DNA of 64,000 nt from Streptomyces sp. NBC_01454 (GTDB lineage: Bacteria; Actinomycetota; Actinomycetes; Streptomycetales; Streptomycetaceae): assembly GCF_036227565.1 (NCBI RefSeq), contig NZ_CP109460.1, forward strand, positions 4,278,001 to 4,342,000, read 5' to 3'. Position numbers and translations under genes: made by a program. Below, piece by piece: positions 1-10,139 of the stretch (its first letter is position 1; each line of letters opens with the position of its first letter). Under the pieces are notes generated by a model. The model saw only the letters and a program-made list of their open reading frames with translations. It searched no databases and was not told the DNA's origin.

Positions 1-278
1 TCGGTCCCCGCAGTGGGCACCTGGATGGTGCCGTTCGGACCGGTGGTGACAATGAAGCTGTTGTCGTCGGGGTCGGTGACCCGGACCTGGATCCCGGCCA
101 CCCCTGGTTCACGGGCCGCCGTGTGCCTGCCGTCGGCGTTGACGTCGCGGATGACGCTGACCGTCAGTGTGCCGGGCTCGGCGGCGAACGCCGGCGCCGG
201 CACCAACGAGGTCAGTAGGGCCAGCGCGGCACCGAGGCCGAACCCGGCCCGTGACACGCCTTTCGTCGTTCTTCTCAA
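1..278 (-). CDS. Secreted SdrD B-like/Cna-B-like domain protein (5' end only)
   Basis: The frame runs off the left edge, so only about 92 N-terminal residues are visible. I start it at the TTG at 276-278: it follows a GGGGG tract by about six bases and gives a textbook signal peptide (RRTTKG, then a hydrophobic stretch ending PAPAFAA). The mature part (TVSVIRDVNADG, EPGVAGIQVRVTD, then a TGPNG turn) resembles the calcium-binding SdrD B / Cna-B fold used as stalk repeats in surface or secreted proteins. Any further domains lie outside the window. The role is inferred from the fold only. Confidence 0.65.
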   Translation of the reverse strand, partial: MRRTTKGVSRAGFGLGAALALLTSLVPAPAFAAEPGTLTVSVIRDVNADGRHTAAREPGVAGIQVRVTDPDDNSFIVTTGPNGTIQVPTAGT

Positions 279-1404
279 AAGAGCCCCCTGTCGCGAATGG
301 TGAGTGGGCGGCTTCGCCGCGGAATTCCACATGCCGCCACGGGCATACGGCGATATATGACGAGTGGCTCGAACACGAATTCTTCCCGTTCCCCGGACGA
401 GAGGCGGCTCAACGGCGAGCGGACTCGCCCCGTCGCACGGGAACTGCACACCGGGAAGACTCCGACCGGTCAGACAAGAAACGAGAGCGCCGCATTCCGT
501 ACACCGACCGATCGACCTGCTCAGCACGGCCGCGGCCGTGATACATACCAGCTCCGCATACCGTCCATGCATCAACGAGCAGAGTACTTATGGCCTGTTG
601 ACCGCCACGGAATAGGCTTCGCCGGTAATCCCGTAAATACGCGCCGTCCCTGACATGCCCATAGATTGGCGGGGGTGCCGGAGCAACGCAACCAGCCGTT
701 GCGTATCCGGCCATTCCACATCGCCCGGGCGAAGGCGCGGCTGTACGAACTCGGGTCACTTCGAGGAGCAGAATGACGTTCCCATGGACCTGCTTCCTGG
801 CGTGGAGTGTGGCCTTGACACCGTCGACCCCCGCAGCACAGCGGCCCCCGGCGCACGCGGAACCCGCCTTGATCATGCCGAAAACGCGCCGCGCTGCCTC
901 GGAGTCGCCCGTGTGTGCGCCCCTCCGATCCAGCCATGGGCTCATTTAGGGTTATAGTACGGTAACAGACCGTAATTAGTCGCAAACTCCCTCCCCCAAG
1001 TGGCGTGAATTGCCACGGGGCGCGCGCACTGCACCAACGCGCCCTTGCGGCAGCCCCAGGATGCTTCCCGCCATCCCTCCAGGTGTGGGGCAGTTAGCGG
1101 GTGGGCGATGCTGCTGCTCGGCAAGTGCCCTGTCGCCGCTGGCGATTGAGGGAAGCCAGGCCCAATGGGCCGGAGCGAGGCCGTGATGGCCGAGCGTCGA
1201 CAGACTGCTTCGACGCGGCGGTGAGGTGCGGCGGTGGCCTGGCGGGAGGCGCCCAAGTGGTCAGCGGCGCGCTGGGCGGCTTCGGCCTGCTGGGCGTGGC
1301 TGCGGGCGGCGTGCCGGCTGCGGCGGCGGTCTTTATCAACCCGCTGGCCGGTGCCGCGCCGACCGAGGCCAGCACCCTCGCGCCGCTGGAAGACCAGCTG
1401 CCTT
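279..1404. other. Gene-free stretch left of the first att repeat
   Basis: About 1.1 kb with no reading frame that shows Streptomyces-like coding structure, a ribosome binding site and a recognisable domain together. The long GC-rich frames around 1100-1430 look like chance openings; the last of them ends in the degraded tail of an integrase (PSGTDLVRDA, 1400-1433). The part nearest 278 presumably holds the promoter of the secreted protein; I see no clear -10/-35. Confidence 0.5.
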
Positions 1405-1657
1405 CTGGTACGGATCTGGTGCGGGACGCCTGAAGTGGTCCAGGCAACAAACAAGGCCCAGGTCGCTGACCTGGGCCTCAACTATGGAGCGGGTGACGGG
1501 AATCGAACCCGCGCTCTGAGCTTGGGAATCAACAGGGCCCGGGACGATCATTCGGCGCTGACCTGGGGAAATGCTGCTTGCCTGCATCGTCCGGTGGTGT
1601 CCCGTCGTGCCCCTCGTGACCGGTGTTGACCGGGCTGCAGGGCACGGATGGGGCACG
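1405..1657. repeat. att junction 1 of 7 (tRNA-Gly 3' half, terminator, arm repeats)
   Basis: The core at 1445-1529 holds the tRNA terminator hairpin and the 3' half of tRNA-Gly(CCC) up to the anticodon loop, then departs from the tRNA sequence. Left arm pair: CTGGTACGG at 1405 and CTGGTGCGG at 1416, inside the last codons of an integrase relic. Right arm pair: GGGCACG at 1640 and 1651. Both pairs are 11 bp apart. This is the outermost junction visible; whether the array continues to the left is unknown. Confidence 0.85.
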
Positions 1658-1826
1658 GTCGTTCGCGGCGGCTGTGGTGTCGCTCGATCTGGGCTGCGCG
1701 TAGGGCTTTTCAGGTGGTGGAGCCTGGCCGCACGGCGTCGTCGGTCATGGCCTTGACGCTGTTATGCGTGGTTCAGGGCAGATTGCGATGTGCGGTGCTC
1801 CGCGGCATGGTGGTGTGGCTGTCGGC

Positions 1827-3068
1827 TCACTCCAGGACGGCGAGGTGATCGGCGGCGCCCCCGCGCCACTCGATCAGGAAGAGGGTCGCATCGTCGCTGG
1901 TGCTCCCGCCCCGCTCCTGTTTCAGGGTGTGGGAGAGCGAGCGCACCACCGCCCGCACTCCCTTCTCTGTGTGCTCGATGCGGTTGACCCAGTGGATGAG
2001 TTGTTCCTCACCGAACTGCTCCTCGCCGGCTTCGTGCTCCTCGATCAGGCCGTCGGTGAAGCACAGCACCCGGTCGCCGCGTTGGAGCAACTGCTCGCTG
2101 ATCTGGGGCTCTTCACCACCGAAGCCGACCGGCAAGGTGGTCGGGCTCTCCAGCTGCCGGACAACCTGGCCGTTGCGGATCAGCAGCGGTGCGGGGTGGC
2201 CCGCGTTGACCCACTGCAGGTGGCCCGTTGTGATGTTGAGGCGCATCATCTGCGCGGTGACGAAGTGGTCGGGCCCGAATTGCTCGGCGATGGCCCGGTC
2301 CATGAACGCGTAGATCTCGGACAGGCCGACTTCGGCGCGTCTGGCGTGCCGGTAGGCGCCGATGGCGACGGTCGCCATGGTGGCGGCATCAAGGCCGTGG
2401 CCCATCGCATCGACCATGGACACGTGCAGGATGTCCTCGTTGAGGGCGTAGTCGAAGCTGTCGCCGGCGACGTTGTAGGCGGGCTCCAGGATTCCCGCCA
2501 CCGCGACCTGCGGGACGGACATCGCCAGCGGCGGTAGCAGGGACCACTGGATCTCCGCGGCCAAGCTCATCGGTTCGCGGCGCCGGGCGAGGAAGAACTG
2601 GTCGGTGTAGCTGTGCTTGGTGACCAGCATGTCGGCGACGAGGCCGGCGAGCCTGCGCAACAAGCGCCGGTCATCGTCATCGACGGTGTTCAGGGTGAGG
2701 GCCAGCACGCCCACCTGGTCGCTGCCGTCCAGCAACGGCAGATACATCCGAACGCCGTCGTCCTGCGGTACCTCGACAGGGGCCCCGTACAGGAAGGCCG
2801 CGCCCGCGTGCGAGTCACCGATCAGCTCGGGCCGGCCGACGATCAGCCCCCTGCCTGGCAGGGGCGCCAGCAGCAGCTGCGCATAGTCCTGGAGGAGGAT
2901 CGAGACGTGACGGCCGCCGACCGTGGCCACCTCTTCCGCGATCAGCGGGGCGATCAACTGCGGCGGCATCTCGTGCGCCCGATCCAGCAGCACTCCCAGC
3001 AGTCGCTCGCCGAACCCTTCCGAGCGGTCCACTGCGCCCTTGCCCGCCTGCTGCTCACCTGCCGCCAT
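1827..3068 (-). CDS. GAF-like/SpoIIE (PP2C-type) serine phosphatase
   Basis: A 413-residue cytoplasmic protein. Residues about 30-180 look GAF-like; the C-terminal 220 are a SpoIIE/PP2C phosphatase domain with metal-site motifs AGDSFDYAL (usually GGDWFD in relatives), DAMGHGLDAA and a final TSDDATLFLIEW. Such proteins dephosphorylate anti-sigma-factor antagonists in partner-switching stress pathways; no anti-sigma gene lies beside it, so the target is unknown. I prefer the ATG at 3068 because AAAGGG sits seven bases upstream; another ATG lies two codons earlier. The Trp-to-Ser change in the first motif is worth noting, but the acidic residues are kept. Confidence 0.85.
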   Translation of the reverse strand: MAAGEQQAGKGAVDRSEGFGERLLGVLLDRAHEMPPQLIAPLIAEEVATVGGRHVSILLQDYAQLLLAPLPGRGLIVGRPELIGDSHAGAAFLYGAPVEVPQDDGVRMYLPLLDGSDQVGVLALTLNTVDDDDRRLLRRLAGLVADMLVTKHSYTDQFFLARRREPMSLAAEIQWSLLPPLAMSVPQVAVAGILEPAYNVAGDSFDYALNEDILHVSMVDAMGHGLDAATMATVAIGAYRHARRAEVGLSEIYAFMDRAIAEQFGPDHFVTAQMMRLNITTGHLQWVNAGHPAPLLIRNGQVVRQLESPTTLPVGFGGEEPQISEQLLQRGDRVLCFTDGLIEEHEAGEEQFGEEQLIHWVNRIEHTEKGVRAVVRSLSHTLKQERGGSTSDDATLFLIEWRGGAADHLAVLE

Positions 3069-3644
3069 ACCCATGCCCTTTCACCAGCAGCCTCATTGCG
3101 ACTTCACCCGTCGGGCCGGCCGTCTCCAATGGGTCAGTCACCGGGAGGCCTGGCGTTCGACTTCGGTGGCTTGGCTCCGGTAGCACTGTGTGCGGGTCTC
3201 GATGAGGCGAGGGGAAGGTGAGCCGGTCCGCGAATGACTGAGCGCAGACGGGAAGCAACGAGGCCCTGCCGCACTCCACGGTCGGAGTGTTCGAGTCCGC
3301 TGCGGCCCTTCGGCTCCTCCCGCTCGGTGAGGATCTGGAGCACAAGTTCACGCCCTGCTCGGCGGCCGCCGGCCGCGCAAGGACCCACCGGCAGGCCCCC
3401 CTCATGCGACTGTGCACACGGGCTCCTGAAACCACCGTGATCGACTCGCACAGCGTGACCCAGCCAACCGGGCCAAAGGGCTCATTGAGCCAGTGGCGGC
3501 GTGTCAGACTCCTTCAGGGCACCTGGCTGAACGGCATGCGGTGGAAAGATCCGGAGAAGAGAAAGCCCCAGGCTGTTGGTCCGGGGTTTTCCTCCGGAGC
3601 GGGCTGCAGGATCGACGTCACACTCGCGATGACTGACACGATAC

Positions 3645-4238
3645 TCAGATACCTTTCGTCGCCTCTGGTACCTGAGCAATGACTGCTTGGGCGGGGGAAC
3701 GTGAGGTCGGCAGCCTTGCGCCATGGCCACCTTCGGAGTCCCAGACCGAAACCAGGGACAGTTCCATCTCCTCCGCGAGCCGGCGTTGCTCCGCTTCGTC
3801 CATCAGGGCGCTCGCGGTGAGGGCGCCCAGCGGATCGGCGGCCTCGGCCATGAGCCGGGCGGCCGTGGCGGGGCTGGTCTCCGGCGGGATCACCAGGAGG
3901 TCCCAGCGGCCGACGGTGTAGGAGAGCAGCAGCAGCTTGTGGGGATCTTGCTCGGCCTTGAACCAGCCGACACCCACCACATGCCCGTCGACGGGCACCT
4001 TCCGTGGGATGACCGGCCAGAACGTGGGGTTCACCGTGACGTGGGTGATCCGCCCCCACAGCGGGTCGAGGACGGCCATCAGTGCGGGCAGTTCCGTCGT
4101 GAGGTCACGGGAGCGGGGCCACCACGCACCGTCCAGCAGAGCTGGAGCTGTACCGGCCGGCGCCAGCATGAGTCGGAGGGGCAGCGAAGCGGCGGTCCGG
4201 TCTTCGACCGCAGGCGGACACCGAATGGTCGTGGTCAT
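3645..4238 (-). CDS. DUF5994 family protein
   Basis: A 197-residue soluble protein. The block GAWWPRSRDLTTELPALMAVLD, the VPVDGHVVGVGWF segment and LLVIPPETSPATAARLMAEAADP match the actinobacterial DUF5994 family as I know it. The function is unknown; family members often sit near SpoIIE-type stress regulators, as here. The start at 4238 is chosen because the family begins shortly before the LPLRLMLAP segment. The last 25 or so residues after the DEAEQRRLAEEM helix are low in conservation. Confidence 0.75.
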   Translation of the reverse strand: MTTTIRCPPAVEDRTAASLPLRLMLAPAGTAPALLDGAWWPRSRDLTTELPALMAVLDPLWGRITHVTVNPTFWPVIPRKVPVDGHVVGVGWFKAEQDPHKLLLLSYTVGRWDLLVIPPETSPATAARLMAEAADPLGALTASALMDEAEQRRLAEEMELSLVSVWDSEGGHGARLPTSRSPAQAVIAQVPEATKGI

Positions 4239-4471
4239 GACGCGGACCCTGCCCCGGGCCGACCGCAACCGGCCCGGTGTCGTGAATCGCCGAAAACGAC
4301 ACGAGCATGGAAGCTGGTGTACGGAGTGCCCTCGGTAGCTTCAGCCTACTCCCGTTAGGGCCCGCCGGACCGATCCGGAGCGACGGAGCGAACGGCACAG
4401 GAGATCTTGGGGTGGCCGGCCGGAGAATCGCCTCGTCAAAGGGAACGAAGACCAGGTGCAGGGGCGGGTGG

Positions 4472-4894
4472 TCAGCTGAGGAATGACAGCCGGACTTGGC
4501 GTTCCGGGCTGACCCGGTCGGTGCTCACCAGCACGACGGACTGCGAGGCCCCCAGTTCAAGCTCACCGTCGACCACGGGCAACGTGGCGTGTGGTGGGAC
4601 CAGAGCCGGGAGCATGGGGGCGCTGCTGAGGCCAGGACTGCCGGGGCGGTCTTGCGAGCGGTCGTCCGCGGAAAAGATGTCGCGGAGGGCCGCCAGAAGG
4701 TCATCGTCGCTGCCCGCGCCGGTCTCGATGATGGCCAGGCCGGACGTCGCGTGGCGGGTGAAGATGTTCAGCAGTCCGTTTCGCCCGTGAGCAGCCTCCC
4801 GGAGGAACGCGGAGCATGCGTTCGTCAGGTCGTGCAGGGTCTCAGTGGAGCCGGTTGTGATGTTGATCGTGCGGGTTGTGAAGGTGCCAGCCAT
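4472..4894 (-). CDS. yjbQ: YjbQ family protein (secondary thiamine-phosphate synthase-like)
   Basis: A 140-residue protein matching the YjbQ/UPF0047 fold. It has FTTRTINITTG at the N-terminus, the conserved NGLLNIFTRHATSGLAI core, and a C-terminal GELELGASQSVVLVSTD, where a His/Asp/Glu cluster is thought to bind metal. E. coli YjbQ has weak thiamine-phosphate synthase activity; the true substrate is unsettled. The start at 4894 is the ATG before AGTFTTR. Length and motifs look intact. Confidence 0.85.
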   Translation of the reverse strand: MAGTFTTRTINITTGSTETLHDLTNACSAFLREAAHGRNGLLNIFTRHATSGLAIIETGAGSDDDLLAALRDIFSADDRSQDRPGSPGLSSAPMLPALVPPHATLPVVDGELELGASQSVVLVSTDRVSPERQVRLSFLS

Positions 4895-5123
4895 GGTTAA
4901 CCGGTACCCCTCGCACAGCCCGAGCACTGACGGCCGGATGGGTTGATCCTCCGAAACTCCGCCGGTAAGGGCACGCGCTCCCGTCCACTGGACAGATTCC
5001 TCGTGCCGTCTCATCCGGGTCCCGCAAGTGAGATCGGGACCGTGACTTCCTCGTCCGCCCGCATCCCTTGGTTTTACAGACGATGTGGCAGTCGAACGGT
5101 CCGGACGGCGCCTGAGCATTGCG

Positions 5124-5396
5124 TCACCCGTGCTTTTCTTCTTCAGCCTCCATGCGTCGAATGCCTTGGTGCGTCAGCGTGACCATGTCCGGCGTATTGC
5201 CCGAGGCCCAGTCGACCGTGATCAAGCCCTCGCCCATCAGATAGGCGCAGGCGGCCGCCAGATCCTCTTCGGAGATCGCGAATTCCTGGAGCAGCTTCGC
5301 TCCGGTGACACCCAGAAGGCGGTTGCCTTCAGTGGCCTCGTACAGCGCCTGCATGATCTTTTCGCGGTACGCATTCCGGTCGGCTAGTGATGCCAT
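5124..5396 (-). CDS. Small winged-helix-like hypothetical protein
   Basis: A 90-residue protein with an alternating helix pattern (REKIMQALYEATEGN, GAKLLQEFAISEEDLAAACAYLMGEGLITVDW) followed by a short beta hairpin and a terminal helix. This is how small winged-helix DNA-binding proteins look; no named family is recognised. The ATG at 5396 follows AAAGGTGG by about six bases and is preferred to the GTG nine bases earlier. It is the last gene of module M1 before a gene-free stretch. Confidence 0.6.
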   Translation of the reverse strand: MASLADRNAYREKIMQALYEATEGNRLLGVTGAKLLQEFAISEEDLAAACAYLMGEGLITVDWASGNTPDMVTLTHQGIRRMEAEEEKHG

Positions 5397-6555
5397 GACT
5401 GCCACCTTTGGGGAAATTGCGCCATGCTGATCGCGGCCGAGGGGGCCGGGACGCCTGGTCGAGGAGCCGACTCGGTCGCAGCTGCGTATCTGAGGCCCGG
5501 CTTCCTCAGACCTCGTCCATCGGTCTCATGCCGGCCTCTCTGTCAGGCGAGGTGCCCAGGGGGCGAGGCGAAAGCTCACATCTACCGCCGCCAGTCATGG
5601 ATCGTTGGCCTCCTCACCGCCCTCATCGTGCTGTCCGCGGCGAGTTGCCGACGGACGGCGGGATGATCCGGCCGTGCCCGATGTATTCACCGTACTCCGG
5701 GCGACGGACCACCGAACCCACACGAGACCAGGCGCCCGCGGAGGCGGCCCGTGCCCTCATCGCCCTCGGCGATCGGAGCGTGCGAAGAGGTCCTTCAGCA
5801 CTGCGGGGGTGTCGGCGATCCCGTTGGCCTCTCTGCGCCACTTGGGTACATCACCGCTGCCGAGGCCGACCACGGCCCGCCGCGTCGGACCGCGCGCCGA
5901 CGGCACGGATGACCACGCCGGGGCCGTGAGCACGTCGCTGGGCTCGGCGATGATCACATAGCTGACCTCGGCATCACCGGCCGGCAACCGGCCGTACCGG
6001 CACTGAGGGCGGCGGGGAGCCGGGCGGCAGCCGGGCTGGAACTCGGCCGCCCTCGCTCATGGTTTTCCGGCCGCGCGGTCTCGTGGTCTTCCAGCGCCGG
6101 GGCCGGGTACTGAGGAACGGGCGGGCGCGACACGGTGCCGTACTGGGCCGAGCCGCAGCGAACACAGGCCGCCGGGTAATCGGCGGCCCCAAGTCCCATG
6201 CCGGGCAAGAGAGATCGCGCTGCCCACCTTCGAGCACGCTGATCCAGCCCGCGATCCGGCATGGCTCGCGCCGCCTGGTTCGCGACCATCCATCCCTTTG
6301 TGCCGCGAACCCGCGACGCCGGCGATTCCGCTACGCGGCAGACGGAGTAGCGGCTTTGCCGTACCGGTCCCCGCTGGTTGGGCACGGCAGCGCGGCTGTG
6401 GGGCGCCCAAGCCGCTTCGCGCTCGCACACAAGTCCCACTTGCCGGAGGCGTGCCGCAGGGCACAGATGCCACACCTCGTGGTGTGAGACGGCGATGCGC
6501 CAGATTCTGACTGGAGGGCTTGTGGTGCTCAATTCGGTCCGGTAATCGGCGCGTT
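5397..6555. other. Gene-free right end of module M1
   Basis: Over 1.1 kb in which several overlapping open frames exist on both strands but none shows a domain, a ribosome binding site and codon bias together. The minus-strand frame around 5757-5987 (SYVIIAEPSDVL near its start) could be a gene remnant, but I cannot assign it. Probably decayed DNA. Confidence 0.4.
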
Positions 6556-6797
6556 ATGGCACGCGACCCCGAAATGGTCTGGGCAACAATCAAGCCCCAG
6601 GTCAGCGACCTGGGGCTTTCCGGTGGAGCGGGTGACGGGAATCGAACCCGCGCTCTGAGCTTGGGAATCAACGGGACCAGTGAGCTCGATTCGGCCCGTG
6701 ACCAGGGGAAACGCCGCTCTACCTGACTGTTCGGTGGTGCACTGACGTACTGTTCTCGACCGTTGTTGACCGTGCTGGAGGGCACGGTTGGGGCACG
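6556..6797. repeat. att junction 2 of 7
   Basis: Core 6583-6670. The hairpin stem here is one base pair shorter than in other copies (CCCCAGGTC/GACCTGGGG) and the bases between hairpin and tRNA differ, so this is the most diverged copy. The tRNA part from TGGAGCGGG to CTTGGGAA is unchanged. On the left one GGCACG box is clear (6558) and its partner is weak. On the right GGGCACG occurs at 6780 and 6791, 11 bp apart. Confidence 0.8.
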
Positions 6798-6923
6798 AGC
6801 CTGGTCAGTGCAGCCTCAGCGCTGCTCTTGGGCCTGGCTGGGCGCGATGGTGACGCGTCTCCTATGAGGTGGGAGAAGTGGCATTGCCATCGCAAGGTAT
6901 CTGCCCCTGAAGGCTGACCGCGT

Positions 6924-7592
6924 TCACGTCCCCGGCTCGACGTGCACTGCTGGTTCGGCGCCGCGCCGCGGGTGCTGGTGTATGTGGTTCTGCTGTACCG
7001 CGGTGAGGGCGCGGACGACGAGGATGGCGGCCACGGCCGCGCCGATGACGGCCGCGTCGGTCACCAGCAGCAGGGGCGTGTCCGTGTAGGCGCGGGCGAT
7101 GACGGTGTTCGTGGTGCCGGCGTACAGGCCCGCCCCGCCCAGGAAACCGACCAGCCACAGGCCCCACCACCAGTTCACGGCGTGCGGCAAGCGCTTATCG
7201 GGCGCGCTGGCGCGGTGGATGTCCGCGATGATCCCGCGGGGGATCCACAGGCTGGCGATGGGGACGATCCAGCCGGCGTGGACCCATGGCCCGGCGTAGC
7301 GCGGGCGCTGTCCCGAGAGTGTGCCCGCGTTGTCCCGCACGCGCCAAAGCCAGAGCAGGAAGGCGACCGCGCACAGCACTATGGCCGCGTCTCCCAGGTT
7401 GATGACGAGGTGGTGGTAGTGGTTCTCGCCCTGGTCCAGCGGTCCGGATGGCGGCTGTCCGGCCACGGTGAGCCGGATCTGCCACACGGCCCGGGCCGCC
7501 CAGGCCGCGCCGGCGAGGACGAGGGTGGCGACGGCGCAGCCGGCCGCTCCCCGGACCGGGCGCAGGGCGGGCGGTGCTATGTGATCGTTCAC
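6924..7592 (-). CDS. DUF4328 domain membrane protein
   Basis: A 222-residue polytopic protein with an N-terminal hydrophobic helix (VATLVLAGAAWAARAVW), a second (DAAIVLCAVAFLLWLW), the DUF4328 hallmark RVRDNA...GWIVPIASLWIPRGIIADIHRAS, a WWWGLWLVGFLGG helix and a last helix near TDAAVIGAAVAAILV. The function is unknown. The GTG at 7592 is taken as the start because AAGGA lies about seven bases upstream; a longer frame begins 19 codons earlier. Confidence 0.8.
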   Translation of the reverse strand: MNDHIAPPALRPVRGAAGCAVATLVLAGAAWAARAVWQIRLTVAGQPPSGPLDQGENHYHHLVINLGDAAIVLCAVAFLLWLWRVRDNAGTLSGQRPRYAGPWVHAGWIVPIASLWIPRGIIADIHRASAPDKRLPHAVNWWWGLWLVGFLGGAGLYAGTTNTVIARAYTDTPLLLVTDAAVIGAAVAAILVVRALTAVQQNHIHQHPRRGAEPAVHVEPGT

Positions 7593-8049
7593 GCGATCGT
7601 CCTTTACTGCGGGTCTCTTACGGGAGGTCGCGCCGGCCGTACATGGCATCGACGACCTCGCCTCACCGCCGACGAGCTTCGGGCGTCGAGGGGCGAGGAG
7701 TCCAGGGTGTCTGAGGGCTTGAGGAGCAGCTGACCTCGGCCGTGGCGCACCGTCGCGCCGGGGCCCGAACGGGCCCTCCGGCTACGGTACGGAACCGCTT
7801 CTGCCACAGGGTGACCTGCGTGGTCAGTATTCCGTCGGGCCGCCGCAGTGGCGTCGGGGAGTCCGGCCTGCTGAGTCCTCTCGCAGGATCCCTGTAATGG
7901 TTGTCATGCCTTGGGGTATTACATCAGCCTGTCGGTATGCGCTCTTCGACGCCCAGTGCCCCGGGCACTGACTCTTCCCACACCCACCAGCGAGACAGAA
8001 CGGCCACCGGTTCCACGGAGGTTCCGTTCGCCTTGGGGAGGGCTGACCG
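7593..8049. promoter_or_regulatory. Intergenic region with an inverted repeat before the aminotransferase operon
   Basis: Divergent promoter space between the DUF4328 gene and the aminotransferase. Around 7891-7919 GTAAT and ATTAC bracket a 19-bp spacer, in a locally AT-richer patch. It is a candidate operator or promoter for the 8050 operon, possibly for the CGNR protein encoded in the same module. No experimental support. Confidence 0.3.
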
Positions 8050-9204
8050 GTGACCGGCTGCCCGGTGACTCCCTCCGGCTCACCCATCCTGGAGATGGCC
8101 CGCCGCGCGGCCGAGTATCGCGCGGAAGGCCGTCGGATCATCGACCTCACGCTCGGCGAGCCCGACTTCGCCCCGCCTGCGCACGCGGTTCATGCCGCCC
8201 AGGAAGCCGCTGCCCGCCCGTTGGGCTACGCCCCCGCCAACGGGATACCGGAACTGCGCCGTGCCGCACGGCGCGCAGTGGAACGGGACCGCGCCCTGAG
8301 TTACACGGATGCCGAGGTGGCCGTGGGATGCGGTGCCAAGCAGGTCATCTTCAACGCGTTCTTCGCCACCCTGGGCCCGGGCGACGAGGTGATCATCCCG
8401 GCGCCCTACTGGGCAAGTTACCCGGACCTGGTGCGCCTGTGCGGCGCCGTGCCCGTGATCGTTCCCTGCTCGGCCGACTCGGGGTTCAGACTCGCTCCCG
8501 ACGCCCTGGAAGCGGCCCTGACCGCGCGCACGCGCTGGGTCGTGCTCAACGCTCCCGGAAACCCCTCGGGCGCCACCTACAGCCATGACACCCTGACCGG
8601 TCTCGCCGAGGTCCTGCGACGGCACCCCTCGGCGATGATCCTCTCGGACGAGATCTACGCCCACATCGGCTACGCCGAGGGCGAGTACTTCAGCGTCGCG
8701 CAGGTCGCGCCTGACCTGCGCGAGCGGATCCTGCTCGTGGACGGCGTCTCCAAGGCGTACGCGATGACCGGCTGGCGGGTCGGCTGGGGGTTCGGGCCGG
8801 CCGAACTTGTCCGTCGTATCACCGCCGTACAGACACAGAACTGCACGCAGACGGCGACCGTTAGCCAGATCGCCGCGGCCGCCGCCCTGGAGGGGCCTCA
8901 GGGGATTCTGGCGGAACGATGTGGAACATACCGTCGACGGCGCGATGCGGCGCTGGCGATTCTGCGGCAGAGCCGGCACCTGGACATGGTCGAACCAGAC
9001 GGTGCGTTCTACCTCTTGCCGCGCCTTGCGAGCGGCGACGACCTCGCAGCAGCGGACACCCTCCTCGAAGCGGGATGCGCGACCGTCCCGGGCAGCGCCT
9101 TCGGCGCGCCAGGCCACCTGCGGCTCTCCTTCGCCACCGACCTCGCCACCCTGGAAGAGGGCTGCCGCATCATCGTCGCCACGCTGGACGGGATTCCGGC
9201 GTGA
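8050..9204 (+). CDS. PLP-dependent aminotransferase, class I/II (AspC-like)
   Basis: A 384-residue cytoplasmic fold-type I aminotransferase. Visible motifs are LGEPDFAPP near the N-terminus, the NAPGNPSGATYS loop, DEIYAHIGY (Asp to the pyridine N), the Schiff-base Lys in SKAYAMTGWRVGW and a late LRLSFATDL containing the carboxylate-binding Arg. Substrate cannot be read from sequence; aspartate or another amino acid is likely. It overlaps the next gene by four bases (GTGA), so the two are probably co-translated and the permease may carry the substrate or product. Confidence 0.9.
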   Translation: MTGCPVTPSGSPILEMARRAAEYRAEGRRIIDLTLGEPDFAPPAHAVHAAQEAAARPLGYAPANGIPELRRAARRAVERDRALSYTDAEVAVGCGAKQVIFNAFFATLGPGDEVIIPAPYWASYPDLVRLCGAVPVIVPCSADSGFRLAPDALEAALTARTRWVVLNAPGNPSGATYSHDTLTGLAEVLRRHPSAMILSDEIYAHIGYAEGEYFSVAQVAPDLRERILLVDGVSKAYAMTGWRVGWGFGPAELVRRITAVQTQNCTQTATVSQIAAAAALEGPQGILAERCGTYRRRRDAALAILRQSRHLDMVEPDGAFYLLPRLASGDDLAAADTLLEAGCATVPGSAFGAPGHLRLSFATDLATLEEGCRIIVATLDGIPA

Positions 9205-10118
9205 TCGCGCTGACCGTCAAGGCGCTGATTCCGGTCGTCCTGCTGATCGCGCTGGGCTACGCGCTCAAGCGATCGATGATCACCGCCGAGCGTTTCTGGT
9301 CCGAAGCCGAGCGCCTGAGCTATCACGTGCTGCTCCCGGCTCTGTTCCTGCACAGCCTGGCGACGGCCGACACCGACGATCTGCCGGTAGCGGCCCTGGC
9401 AGGCACTCTGGTCGCCTCCACGGTGATCGTCGCCGTGCTGGTCATCGCCTTCAGGCCCATGATGCGACTGAAGGACGACGGCTTCACCTCCGTCTTCCAG
9501 GGCAGCGTCAGGTTCAACAACTACATCGGCGTGACGATCGCTGCCGGTCTGTACGGCACCCAGGGCGTCGCCACCGCCGCGGTCTGCAACGCGGTGATCG
9601 TGCCCACGGTCAACGTCTTGTGCGTGCTGGTCTTCGCACGGTTCGGGAGCGCACGCCTGCGCCTTACGGGCATCGTCAAACAGCTCGTGACCAACCCGCT
9701 CATCCTCGCCTGTGCGGGAGGCATCCTCCTTCAGGCACTCGATCTGCGCCTGCCGCCGGGCATCGAGCCGGCGCTTCAGGCACTCGGAGCCGCCTCGATG
9801 CCGCTGGGGCTGCTGTGCATCGGCGCCGCGCTGCGCTTCGGTGCGGCACGCTCGTGGGCGGCACCGATCCTCACGTCGTCGTCCGTCAAGTTCGCCCTCA
9901 TGCCCGCCGTGACCTTCCTGGCGGCTCAGATGGTCGGCCTGGGCTCCCACGCGCTGATCATCGCCGTGCTCTTCCAGGCTCTGCCCACGGCATCGTCCTC
10001 GTACATCATGGCGAGACAACTCGGCGGCGACGCGCCGCTGATGGCCGGCATCACCGCGACGCAGACACTTCTGGGCATCGCCGCCGTCCCGTTCGTCCTG
10101 GCACTGGTCTCGGCATAG
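9201..10118 (+). CDS. AEC family transporter (auxin efflux carrier-like permease)
   Basis: A 305-residue polytopic membrane protein of the auxin-efflux-carrier (Mem_trans) family. It starts at the GTG that overlaps the aminotransferase stop codon, with VKALIPVVLLIALGYALKRS as the first segment. The FQGSVRFNNYIGVTIAAGLYG motif and PLGLLCIGAALRF are typical of the family, which moves small organic acids and similar anions. It ends shortly before the convergent CGNR gene. Coupling to an aminotransferase suggests export or import of an amino acid or keto acid (inference). Confidence 0.85.
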   Translation: MIALTVKALIPVVLLIALGYALKRSMITAERFWSEAERLSYHVLLPALFLHSLATADTDDLPVAALAGTLVASTVIVAVLVIAFRPMMRLKDDGFTSVFQGSVRFNNYIGVTIAAGLYGTQGVATAAVCNAVIVPTVNVLCVLVFARFGSARLRLTGIVKQLVTNPLILACAGGILLQALDLRLPPGIEPALQALGAASMPLGLLCIGAALRFGAARSWAAPILTSSSVKFALMPAVTFLAAQMVGLGSHALIIAVLFQALPTASSSYIMARQLGGDAPLMAGITATQTLLGIAAVPFVLALVSA

Positions 10119-10139
10119 CACCTGCGCCAGGGCGGAACG

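Larger units (their letters stand above)
1445..6582. mobile_element. Module M1 between att copies 1 and 2 (integrase-less)
   Basis: About 5.1 kb flanked by direct repeats of the tRNA-Gly 3' half. It carries a SpoIIE phosphatase, a DUF5994 protein, YjbQ and a small winged-helix-like protein, all on the minus strand. No integrase, replication or transfer gene is present; only about 20 bp at the right end resemble the integrase 3' end. By analogy with CIMEs (cis-mobilisable elements) it could move using an integrase supplied in trans. That mobility is inference; the flanking repeats are seen directly. Confidence 0.7.
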